A stretch of DNA of 64,000 bases from Polystyrenella longa (GTDB lineage: Bacteria > Planctomycetota > Planctomycetia > Planctomycetales > Planctomycetaceae), in the NCBI RefSeq assembly GCF_007750395.1, contig NZ_CP036281.1:3247001-3311000 (forward strand), written 5' to 3'. The notes beneath the pieces were generated by a model, which saw only the letters and a program-made list of their open reading frames with translations, searched no databases and was not told the origin of the DNA. Position numbers and translations under genes: made by a program. Shown here piece by piece: positions 23,801 through 32,800 of the stretch (its first letter is position 1; each line of letters starts with the position of its first letter).

Positions 23801-26800
23801 AACCGAAAGATTTCAGGCTTGGCGAAGACCGATTGGCGTCACAGCAATTTCACTGCCGGTGAAAGCTGTCGCTTAACGATCGTGGCTCGCAACGACGAAG
23901 AATTTGCTAAGAAGATCACCCTACTGCAGAAATCATTCACGTCAGCATCTGCCCCGACAATCCTGGCAGAACGTGGTGTCTTCCTGCAACAGATCACGCA
24001 CAAAGCGAAAGTCGCATTCTGTTTTCCCGGACAGGGATCGCAGTTCAAGAACATGCTGAGCGATGTCATCGAGTACAGCCCCGCAGCAGCTCACGCCTAC
24101 AATGCCGTGAACGCCGCATTGACTGCTCATAATCTGCCCAGCTTCGACGCCCTATCCGGCGAACAAGAATGCAGTCTCGACGACGTCTCACAGGTACAAC
24201 TGTCAGTAATCGCCGCTGATTACATTATGAGTGAAGCGATTCGCGAGATGGGTGCCCATGCCGACCGGGTCTGCGGTCATAGCCTTGGTGAACTCGCCGC
24301 TCTCCTCTGTGCAGGAAGTTGGAATATTCATGAGGCGATCAAAGCAACGAAAGCCCGTGTCGACGCCATCAATGCCACAGGCGAAGCCGCCGGCACCCTG
24401 TATTCGACAACAGCACCTCTCGATGTTGCACAACGATGTTGCTCCGACACACCGGGAGCCGTTTACGTTTCGCATTCCAACTCACCCGAGCAAACAGTAA
24501 TTGGTGGAGCAGAGGAAGCTGCTGCCGAAGCGGCCAAAAGAATCGAATCAGAAGGTTTCAAAGCAATCAAACTGAAAGTTCCGGGCGCCTTCCACACTCC
24601 ACTTCTGGAAAAAGTTCGCGAACCTTTCTTTTCGACCATTGATCAAATCGACTTGGAACCACCACGGACCCCTCTGTTGAGTAGCGTGACTAATAAATAT
24701 GTCTCCGATCCAGCTGATATTCGCGACAATCTGAAATCACAACTGGTCACACCGATCAACTACGTGAGCTTGATCGAGCGATTCCTGAAGGAAGATATGG
24801 ACCTCCTGATCGAAGTTGGTCCTGGACATGTCTTAACCGGACTAAACAAACGAATCGTCGGCAAACGACCAATCGTTTCCGTTGGTTGCAACCACGCGAA
24901 ACGAAGTGGCCTCGAACAGCTCGCAATCGTCCGCGCCTGCCTCGAAGCTTACGGTTGTCTTAACTGGACCGATGAGCTGATTTCATCTGACATAGGAACC
25001 CGAGCAGACTCCACAACCGCCATATCAAACGTCGCTGGTCACTCATCAACCGGAGATGGAACTCTGTTTACCGATGAAGCACTCGTGCCAGTATTGAAAC
25101 TGGCAGGGTCATCTTACGAGATGGGATACCAGCACGGAACAGAACTGAAAGCTGAAATTCGCCAACTCTTGCGTCGCTACACCAACCTGGCCGGAACTCG
25201 TTGGTCGCATCTGTTTGATGTTGCTGAACTAGCCAGTCAGTCTGACAAACTGTTTACGGCTGAAGCCTTGGAAGAACTTCGCGGTATCGCAGCGGGGGCT
25301 GAAGTCAGCTATGACAGCTTGCTCGCCCACAATATCCGACTCTTCCTCGATGCAGGTCAAGGTGGACTAACAGCCGCCGTTACTGCCCAAGCCAATCCTG
25401 ACACCGGTTTGTTACATGCTGCGAACGAAGATGTTCGTAATGCTCTGCCACTGAATGACTGCCTGCAACGGGTTGCCCAGGTTCGCTCGCCTCAGGACGG
25501 CCCCAGCTACCTGACTTTCGCGATCGCGGGACAGGTCGGTTGCCTCACAGGTATCAATTCATCCGGTCTGGCGATCTCCATGACTTGTCTGCTGGATACG
25601 AAAGCAAACAGTCAGCCTGCTGGTCAGTTACAGACCATGCTGGTCAATGGTTTGCTGGCGAACGCAAGCGACATTGACTCCGCTCTGGAAATCATCAAGA
25701 CACATAACACCCGAGGTGCCTGGACTCTCTGCATGAGCCATGCAGCAACGGACCGGGTCTGCTTCATTGAGTTTGACGGAGCCAACTATCATATCCGCCC
25801 CGCTCTCTCCTCTTTAATTGCCACCAACCATCAGCAATTGAACGAAGCTGCCGACAAGAACCTTACCGACTCCGAAGTGAAAGCGTCTCATCTGCGGTAC
25901 AACCGCCTGCGAGAACTGCTGGGTGATGCCGGAAGCATTCCAGTTTCGGCCGAACGCTTCGGTCGAGTCCTGCGAGATGCACACGATCCTGAAAACCAGG
26001 ACGACAGCAAACATCCAACTTTAAACAGCGTCAAACGGTCGGACAATCACATCAGCGTGATCATGCAACCCGCCTCCGGAAAAGTCTGGGTTACACCTGG
26101 CCCCAATGCGAACGGGCATCGCGATAATTTTTCAATGATTGATTTGTCAATACTATTACCCGAGTGGCAGTCGGTTAAAGCAGCACCAGTAATTGCTGCT
26201 GGCCAAGCCAACCAGGTATCAAATGTACCTGCAGAAGTTCAACAGACTTCTGGCAACCTGCCGAAGATTGAAACGGCACACGTCCAAGTCACTGTCGATC
26301 AATTACGGTCTGCCTGTGACAACGCTCTCAGTGCAGCACCTGACCAGGTCTGTCATCGACAACTCGTTCGCTTACTGGAACGTGATGCTGTGGCACCAGC
26401 CTTGCCCGCATTTCATGGCCCGGCAATCATCCATGGTGACAACGCCGATGCACTCGCTCTTAAAGCGTATCTCGAAGCCAACGGCGTCGGTGTAATGCTT
26501 CTTCCTTCGCGATTGCCCGCAGCAGACTGTGTCGCCGCCGTGGAAGCACAGTGGAATGTCGCACCCGCAACACACCTGTTCCTGATGACCGGTCGCGATG
26601 TTGATGCTATCACGACTCTGGAAGAATCCAACTGGGCCGATCGCCGCGAAGTCGGTGTCATTGCTGCTTATCAAGTTACTCAGAAATGGTTTGAATTTGC
26701 TTTCAAAGCCAAGATGCTCAATGAATGCACACTCGCCGCAGCCACCTCTATGGGTGGAGACTTCGGTCTGACTGGCGAACTAAGAAACGTCGAAGGGGGA

Positions 26801-28861
26801 GCGATCAGTGGTCTGCTGAAAGCGGTTCAAATGGAATCGCACATGCAACACCAGACTCCTGGATTCCTCGCCTGTGTTCTCGACTCGGAAAACACAACCG
26901 ACTCCAACTTGCTGGCCCAACTGCTTTGCTCAGAACTGGCTGCCCGCCACACCGATGTCGAAGTTGCCTACAAACAGGGAGGTCGATATGTCGTGCGACC
27001 CTATGCTGAGTTCGCCCCCACCGAACAGAAAATCAATCTTCCGGCAGGATCGAACATTATCGTCACGGGTGGAGCCCGAGGGGTCACAGCCGTTGTCGCT
27101 CGCGAGATGGGAAAAAGATTCCCCGGAGTCAAACTACACCTGATCGGGTCTAGTCCTCTGCCCAGTCTCGCCGACAGCTACTACAGCATGTCAGAAGAAG
27201 AGCTGAAAGATGTTAAAGGGGCTGTTATGAAAGAAGCCCTGGCGAATGGTGAAAAACCAATGGACGCCTGGGGACGGTTCGAGAAAGCACTCGAAATCGG
27301 TCGCACACTTCGTGACTTCGCCTCCGAAGGCGTCAACGCAATCTATATCGGATGTGATATCAGTAACCGCACTGCCTTGGCCGAACTACTCAACTCCATT
27401 CGTACCGAACATGGCCCCATCAGTGGTGTCATCCACGGTGCCGGATTCGAAAAAGCAACCCGTTTCGATAAGAAACAGGAAGAACTCGTCCGCCGCACGA
27501 TTGGAGCCAAAGTGGACGGTGCCGCCAACCTGCTCGCCTTAACCGAACAGGATCCGATTCAATTCCTCGTTGCCTTCGGTTCTGTCAGCGGTCGCTTCGG
27601 TGGCGTTGGTCAGACCGACTACAGCGTTGCGAACGACATGGTAGCAAAACTGATGGACTGGTCACGAACATCTCGCCCCAATCTTCCCACCGCTGTCTTC
27701 CATTGGCACGCCTGGGACGACGTCGGAATGGCCGTTCGCCCGGAATCACAACATATCCGCAAACTGCATAACATCAACTTCATGCCTTCTCTCGAAGGAG
27801 CGAAGCACTTGCTGGATGAAATCTCCAGCGGACTGACTCAAACGGAAGTGATCATCACCGAAGTGAACAGTTTTCGGTCACGCATTGAAGAAGATGCCCA
27901 ACAACCTGGCCCGGCTGCTGTCGTCGATCAATCGATCGCACCAGTAATGGAAGAACCAGTACTACCACCGATGGTAGACCGAATCATCAGCCACATTTCT
28001 GGTCAGGAAATTGTAGTCGAAACAGAACTCGATCCGACTGCAGACGTCTTTCTGACGCAACATCAGTTCAAACAGCGTCCTATGTTCCCTGTTGTAGTCG
28101 CGATGGAAGCGATGGCCGAAGCAGCACAGTTGCTTGCCGGCCCCGACCTCAAAGTCATCGGTCTACGGGATCTGAAAATCATCAACAGCATTCGATTCCC
28201 CACCGATTCGAATGTGCTGATGAGGACGACTGCGACTCATCAGGCGGACGGAATTCATGTTCAGCTTGGAATCGATTACTACAACCGACGAGGGGTGCTG
28301 CTTCAACAGGACCGAGCCTGTTTCCGCTGTATCATCGATGTCGCACCGGAATTTGAGTCACTCAGCCGACCGGAACCGATCGAACCAACCCAACTCTTCC
28401 CCTGCACCTTCCCTCCACTGGAAGAGGCCGTGATCTATCATGGTCCCATCTTCCGCTCGATTAAGGACATGGGATCGGTTGAAGACCTGGGAATCGCCTA
28501 CTTTGATACCCCCGACCTGAACGATGTCGCCGGACGTCGCGCTCGACCTGGCTGGATCATGCCTTCTTCACTGTTAGATGGCTGCTTTTTCGGCTGTGGA
28601 GCGTACTTGTGGGTCGTTCGATCTGGAGTCATTGCGATTCCTAATGGAATTCAACGAATCTCACTTTGTGGTTTACCTCAAACAGGCGAACGCTGTACAG
28701 CAACAGTTCGCTTCTGTGGTCAAGACGATCACCATGGTCGGTTTGATGTTGTCCTTTTCGATAGCCAGAACCGAGTCGTGCTCGAAGTTGAAGGATACGA
28801 GAACCACATCGTTCCGGGAGCCAACATGCAGGTCAGTGTCGAATCCGATCTGACCAAGTAA
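20813..28861 (+). CDS. Multidomain Pfa-like lipid/polyketide synthase KS-KS-AT-(C45-like)-KR-DH
   Basis: This 2682-residue synthase resembles PfaA/PfaC-type iterative enzymes. KS1 (about 8-450) keeps Cys215 (DAACASG), His347 and His387. KS2 (about 490-960) keeps Cys700 (GGECSS) and His867 but has Ala828 where the first catalytic His belongs. The acyltransferase (about 1065-1375) has GHSLGE with Ser1157 and His1261. A region (about 1425-1780) resembles peptidase C45 / acyl-CoA:6-APA acyltransferase, with NEDV and later family blocks, but has Leu1519 at the expected Cys. The ketoreductase (about 1825-2360) has VTGGARGVTA and YSVAN with Tyr2270. The C-terminal PKS-type dehydratase (about 2383-2675) has His2417 and Asp2589. 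No ACP and no enoyl reductase are present; both are probably supplied by neighbours. The ATG at 20813 starts the KS directly; the longer TTG frame is unlikely. The product is unknown. Confidence 0.9.
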   Translation: MQNSSDKPLAIVGLACRLPGADNIDEYWDMLINGKSQLGELPIERFDPELHYSPRKDDPTRSYTRLGGIVPDRPTDLNKCPLPADSLERFHKLHLNLCEVAYDACVNAGYDPLNISQGKSGVYIGHTPPGQTVGKLIHAYQIEHSTELLKSSESLAAAAPGQTDDVIQEMVDTVRNEFPEDHPAFKICSNAYHAAGAISSAFKLDGPAMAFDAACASGMRAFAAASHALQLGEINMALIGSASYSNSDTLTLFSQAQSVSPTGTRPYDNNADGLIASEGYVIFVMKTLEQAIADNDDIKAVVRGVGVSSDGKGKSLWAPRKEGQIEAIKRAYGGDLSPSQLQYLEMHATSTQVGDATEMEAITQIFKDQLPEGYQIPVGSVKANVGHTLETAGMASIAKTILAMNEGLIPPQINITELNKNIPWDQIPFYVPLQAYHWPEPAPGKPRLAAVNAFGIGGLNVHVVLEGYQPEYSKALVKKQKPEVKLDADDEAIAIVGRGAILPGARTIEALWDQLNSGQDFFTDAPASRWNKELGTSKPGEDDRWSIPITTGAYITDFEYDWKKHKVPPKQILSADPLQFMLLDATDQALQEIGYPEKPLDKMRTGAIVGTIFGGAFTNDLQHGLNLTRNRKMLSDILRGKGVAEDQIEAVAEEFQQQILKRYPALIDETGSFTASTLSSRLTKTFDLMGGAVAVDGGECSSFAALATCIDILRSGESDVMICASGQRACDFASYQMLKVNNLLSHQETSHGPFGKDADGVIPGESVGVVILKRLSDAKRDGDKIHGIIRGIGCSRKDDLAEGLQSAMERALENAGINAENVSLVETATGGAPEESRAEIDALTKVYGSNARRAPLYLGSAVAMYGHSRGGSGMTSLLKSMGELANTTLPSSPNMDNCANYLADQQNTLCPVSENTALVGLNEDGKVYAGIDSYAESDVCYHLIVEGPTKLSYEPENLTTTPAAASSQPADTPSSESLSYGEYYIARVSAVDWDELNRKISGLAKTDWRHSNFTAGESCRLTIVARNDEEFAKKITLLQKSFTSASAPTILAERGVFLQQITHKAKVAFCFPGQGSQFKNMLSDVIEYSPAAAHAYNAVNAALTAHNLPSFDALSGEQECSLDDVSQVQLSVIAADYIMSEAIREMGAHADRVCGHSLGELAALLCAGSWNIHEAIKATKARVDAINATGEAAGTLYSTTAPLDVAQRCCSDTPGAVYVSHSNSPEQTVIGGAEEAAAEAAKRIESEGFKAIKLKVPGAFHTPLLEKVREPFFSTIDQIDLEPPRTPLLSSVTNKYVSDPADIRDNLKSQLVTPINYVSLIERFLKEDMDLLIEVGPGHVLTGLNKRIVGKRPIVSVGCNHAKRSGLEQLAIVRACLEAYGCLNWTDELISSDIGTRADSTTAISNVAGHSSTGDGTLFTDEALVPVLKLAGSSYEMGYQHGTELKAEIRQLLRRYTNLAGTRWSHLFDVAELASQSDKLFTAEALEELRGIAAGAEVSYDSLLAHNIRLFLDAGQGGLTAAVTAQANPDTGLLHAANEDVRNALPLNDCLQRVAQVRSPQDGPSYLTFAIAGQVGCLTGINSSGLAISMTCLLDTKANSQPAGQLQTMLVNGLLANASDIDSALEIIKTHNTRGAWTLCMSHAATDRVCFIEFDGANYHIRPALSSLIATNHQQLNEAADKNLTDSEVKASHLRYNRLRELLGDAGSIPVSAERFGRVLRDAHDPENQDDSKHPTLNSVKRSDNHISVIMQPASGKVWVTPGPNANGHRDNFSMIDLSILLPEWQSVKAAPVIAAGQANQVSNVPAEVQQTSGNLPKIETAHVQVTVDQLRSACDNALSAAPDQVCHRQLVRLLERDAVAPALPAFHGPAIIHGDNADALALKAYLEANGVGVMLLPSRLPAADCVAAVEAQWNVAPATHLFLMTGRDVDAITTLEESNWADRREVGVIAAYQVTQKWFEFAFKAKMLNECTLAAATSMGGDFGLTGELRNVEGGAISGLLKAVQMESHMQHQTPGFLACVLDSENTTDSNLLAQLLCSELAARHTDVEVAYKQGGRYVVRPYAEFAPTEQKINLPAGSNIIVTGGARGVTAVVAREMGKRFPGVKLHLIGSSPLPSLADSYYSMSEEELKDVKGAVMKEALANGEKPMDAWGRFEKALEIGRTLRDFASEGVNAIYIGCDISNRTALAELLNSIRTEHGPISGVIHGAGFEKATRFDKKQEELVRRTIGAKVDGAANLLALTEQDPIQFLVAFGSVSGRFGGVGQTDYSVANDMVAKLMDWSRTSRPNLPTAVFHWHAWDDVGMAVRPESQHIRKLHNINFMPSLEGAKHLLDEISSGLTQTEVIITEVNSFRSRIEEDAQQPGPAAVVDQSIAPVMEEPVLPPMVDRIISHISGQEIVVETELDPTADVFLTQHQFKQRPMFPVVVAMEAMAEAAQLLAGPDLKVIGLRDLKIINSIRFPTDSNVLMRTTATHQADGIHVQLGIDYYNRRGVLLQQDRACFRCIIDVAPEFESLSRPEPIEPTQLFPCTFPPLEEAVIYHGPIFRSIKDMGSVEDLGIAYFDTPDLNDVAGRRARPGWIMPSSLLDGCFFGCGAYLWVVRSGVIAIPNGIQRISLCGLPQTGERCTATVRFCGQDDHHGRFDVVLFDSQNRVVLEVEGYENHIVPGANMQVSVESDLTK

Positions 28862-29004
28862 TCCTATTATTAAAATAAACAATTTAAGATCGCCGCTCGC
28901 TCAGCGAATTTGAATTGAATCCAAATAAGATATTCCTCTACTTACAACAGACAAACAGATATTACCGGACCAGCCGGTTTCCAACTGACGAAAGGTTTAA
29001 AACC

Positions 29005-29766
29005 ATGATTGACCTGACAGGCAAAATCGCTCTGGTAACAGGCAGCTCACGCGGTATTGGACGAGCCACCGCTTTGAAACTGGCTCAAGCCGGGGCGGAT
29101 ATCATCGTCAACTACGCCACATCTCAGGCCGCCGCCATGGAGCTGGCCCAGGAAATCCTCTCGATGGGTCGCCAGGTTTATGTCATCAAAGCCGACATGG
29201 GCGAAGAAGATGACATCGACTGCATGATGGACTTCATCAAAGAGAATATCGGGCAGCTCGACATTCTTGTCAGTAATGCCGCCACTGGTGGTTTCCGTCC
29301 CCTCCTCAAATCAAAACGGGCACACTTCCACACCGCGATGGATATCAACGTTCTTTCGTTGATCTTCCTGGTCCGTGCGGCATACCCGCTCCTCGCCCAA
29401 TCACAAGGTCGCGGTAAAGTCGTCACGATTTCCAGCCACGGTTCACACATGGCTCTTCCCATGTACGGTCTGATCGGTGGCTCTAAAGCGGCTCTCGAAA
29501 GCGTTGCTCGGCACCTCACATTAGAAGTTGGTGATCACGTCAATGTGAACGTCGTCAAAGCGGGTCTGGTGGAAACCGACTCTACTCGTAAGATTCCATT
29601 CTCCGACCGTATGTTCGCCGAACGCGACACGAAGTCCATGATGGGACAGCGAGTTCTGGAAGCCGACGACGTCGCTAATACGATTCTCTTCCTGTGCAGC
29701 CCGCTCAGCGACCTCATTCAGGGCGAGACATTGACAGTCGATGGTGGTTCAGCCATCCACGTCTAG
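29005..29766 (+). CDS. FabL-like SDR, probable trans enoyl-ACP (or 3-oxoacyl-ACP) reductase
   Basis: The 253-residue protein is a classical short-chain dehydrogenase with TGSSRGIGRA as nucleotide motif. It has the block NAATGGFRP and the YGLIGGSKAALE active-site region, spaced as in Bacillus FabL, an SDR-type enoyl-ACP reductase. The similarity to FabL extends through INYA/VNYATS, the INV segment and the C-terminal VDGG, and is stronger than to FabG in my reading. It would supply the enoyl reduction missing from the adjacent synthase, working with NADPH on ACP-bound intermediates. The ATG at 29005 has AAAGG upstream; an earlier TTG at 28915 has no domain support. FabG-like ketoreductase is the main alternative. 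Confidence 0.85.
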   Translation: MIDLTGKIALVTGSSRGIGRATALKLAQAGADIIVNYATSQAAAMELAQEILSMGRQVYVIKADMGEEDDIDCMMDFIKENIGQLDILVSNAATGGFRPLLKSKRAHFHTAMDINVLSLIFLVRAAYPLLAQSQGRGKVVTISSHGSHMALPMYGLIGGSKAALESVARHLTLEVGDHVNVNVVKAGLVETDSTRKIPFSDRMFAERDTKSMMGQRVLEADDVANTILFLCSPLSDLIQGETLTVDGGSAIHV

Positions 29767-29795
29767 ACAGAACGATCAGAGACACCCACCGAACG

Positions 29796-29838
29796 CCAGC
29801 TTCGCCGATCTTCTTTCGACGAGGCTGGTTTTCTTTTT
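29796..29838 (+). terminator. Rho-independent terminator of the lipid locus
   Basis: CCAGCTTCG (29796-29804) pairs with CGAGGCTGG (29820-29828), nine base pairs including one wobble, and is followed by TTTTCTTTTT. It lies about 30 bases past the stop of the FabL-like gene and closes the rightward locus before the convergent helicase gene. Confidence 0.75.
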
Positions 29839-29890
29839 GAGCGGAACATATTTCGCATTAATAGACTCAGCGATTATAACTCAGAGATTT

Positions 29891-32800
29891 TTACTGCCGA
29901 ACCTTTTTCCACTGCTTCTCCAATCGTTTGATGGAGACCGTCTGCGATGTACCCAAAGGCTGCGCAAAGATAGAAACCCGCAGTTCTTCAATCATCCAGC
30001 GATACAGAATAAATTCAGGATCATCGATCCCTATTCGAGACTCCAATCGCTTACGAGCCTTGTCCCACAGCGGGAGGAAGTGCGGCAGCTGTATCAAATC
30101 TTTCTCGTGATTACCGGTGGTTGCTTTCTCTAAGCGGTATTTAATTCCGTTGAGATAACGCGGATAGTAACTGAGCCAGTTAAACGGAGTATCCGTGAAC
30201 ATCTGCGGTTGCACCAGATGCTCCAACTGGGAACGAGCATCATCCACAATCGGTTTCAGGTAGGGCAGTTTTGTTCTGTCTAACATCATCAGTACGTCGT
30301 GATATTGATCGACCAGCGGACCGATGAGATCGACTAGTTCCTGAATGATGACCGACAATCGATTTCGAGCCTGTTTACATAAAGCCTGAAATTGATCGTC
30401 TGTGACGGGCAATTGATCATTCATAAACAGCGCACGACGAGCAAGTAGATAAGTCAGCTGCTCTCTGAGGTTCATTCCAGAGATTGAAGAAGAAAGCAAC
30501 TGGATTTGATTCAGACCGGGAAAGTTTTCAATTTGGGTGCGTATCTGTCGATGATGCTTCAGTAGAAACAATCGAAGTATCCCTTCCCGATGTAATCGGA
30601 AACGCTTCTCTGGAGAATCAACCAGAATCAAGCTGACAGATTCTCCGTCATCAGTCAAACAGGGATAAGCTTTCAACCTCATTCCCTGGTGATCGACTTC
30701 GACGACTTCAGGTAAATCCAAATCAGGCCACTCAGTTAAACCAGACCGATTCCATTGAGATGCATCAATATCGAACAGAGTACTTCCTGCTGTCTGTTCC
30801 ACCTCACGCTGGAGTTCTTCCAGCGTTTCTCCTTTTTTGACCAAGGTATTATCCTGGTCAATCACCTTCAAGTTAATACGCAAGTGAGTTGGTATCTTGT
30901 GTACGTCGAAGTCCGTGGAGGTGATCGGCTCACCCGACATGCGACTGAGATTGAGAGCGACTTGCTCCAGTAGTTCCCCATCCCCGAATGAGAGTTTCTC
31001 CATAATCTCTCGAGCCGTGTCGGGAGCGGGAACAAACATCCTCCGCAACTGTTTGGGAAGAGACTTGATCAGGGCGGTCACTTTCTCTTCAAGTAATCCA
31101 GGAACTAGCCATCCCAGGCGTTGTCGGTCAATCTGGTTGATCGCCGCCTTGGGGACAGTCATCGTGATGCCATCATCCTCCTCGCCCGGAGCCAGTTTAT
31201 ATTCGAGCGAAAACTGATTCTGCCCCAGCTCCAGATAATCGGGGAACTGTTTGTCCGACTCCGAATCCTGATCTTCCTGAATGAGATCGTTCAGAGAGTA
31301 TTGCAGCACATAGGGATTCGACCGTTCCGCCGTCTTGAGCCACTTGTTCAAACGTGGCAGATCACAGACATCATCCGGCAATTGGCGATCAAAGAACTCA
31401 TAGCGACTTTGCTGATCGGCCAGTAAATCGTATTTTCTCAGCTTATGTTGGATCGCTTCAGCTTCCTGCAACCTTTCCTGGTTCTGTTTAAAGAAGGTTG
31501 CCTGACATTCCATATCTCCTTCGACCAACCCATGCACAATAAACCGGTGCCGAGCTTCCTCTAGATTAACACGACCAAGATTCACTGGTCTTCGGGGAAT
31601 GATCGTCAAACCGAACAGAGTCGATTTTTCATCGGTCATCGGCGCCGCACGATCGGCACTCCAGAAAGGTGGACCGTAGCTCCGTTTGATTAGATGACCG
31701 GCGATTCTTTCCAGCCAGTTAGGATCTATCCTCGCAATAGTGCGACCAAAACGTCGCGTTGTCTCGACCAACTCCCCTGCCATGATCCATTTGGGCTTCT
31801 TCTTGAACAAGGTCGAGCCGGGCCAGAGATAAAGCGGGTGTCCTCCCGCTCCAAGGTACTCGTACTTGTCCGACTTTGTTGCAATATTGGAAAGAAGCCC
31901 GCAGAGTAACGCTCGATGGATTGCGTCGCCATCATCACGACGTTTCTGTCGCTTTAAACCGAGTTCCCGAACAAGGTCGCTCAACTGCCGGAATATCTCT
32001 GACCATTCACGCATTCGATTATAAGAGACGAACTCGCGAAGGCATTTTTTGCGAAGTTGATTGTTCGATAAATCAGTCTTCCACTTATGATAGGCGTCCC
32101 ATAATTTCAGGTAACTTAGAAAGTCGGAATTCTCATCAGAAAATCGAGAATGGGCCTGGTCCGCCGCCGACTGTTTCTCAACTGGACGTTCACGTGGGTC
32201 TTGTATTTCCAGAGCGGAGGCAATAATCAGCAATTCATGCAGGCAGTTTTCTTCATCACCGGCAAGGATCATACGCCCGATGCGGCAGTCAACCGGCAAT
32301 TTGGCCAGCTTCTTTCCGATCTCCGTCAAACGCTGCTGCTCGTCGAGTGCCCCCAACTCGTGCAGTGTTTTATAACCTGTGCGAATCATTGTCGGACGTG
32401 GCGGATCAAGAAAGGGAAACGTCTCAAGATTCCCGTATCGGTTCGCAGTGGACTGAAGAATGACTGACGCCAGATTACTTCGCTGAATTTCTGGAGTCGT
32501 AAATTCATCGCGAGAGTTGAAGTCCGCTTCGCTATAAATACGAACGCAAATCCCCGGTCCGACTCGACCACAACGACCTTTGCGCTGATTGGCCGATGCT
32601 TGTGAAACGGGCTCAATAGGCAATCGCTGAATTTTGGAACGAGCGGAGTACCGGCTCAGCCTCGCCAGCCCGGTGTCAATAACGTATCGAATTCCCGGAA
32701 CAGTCAACGATGACTCAGCGACATTCGTAGCCAGAACAATTCGTCTCTGTGATCCTGTTTGGAAAACCTTGTTCTGTTCCGCATTGGACAAGCGCGCATA

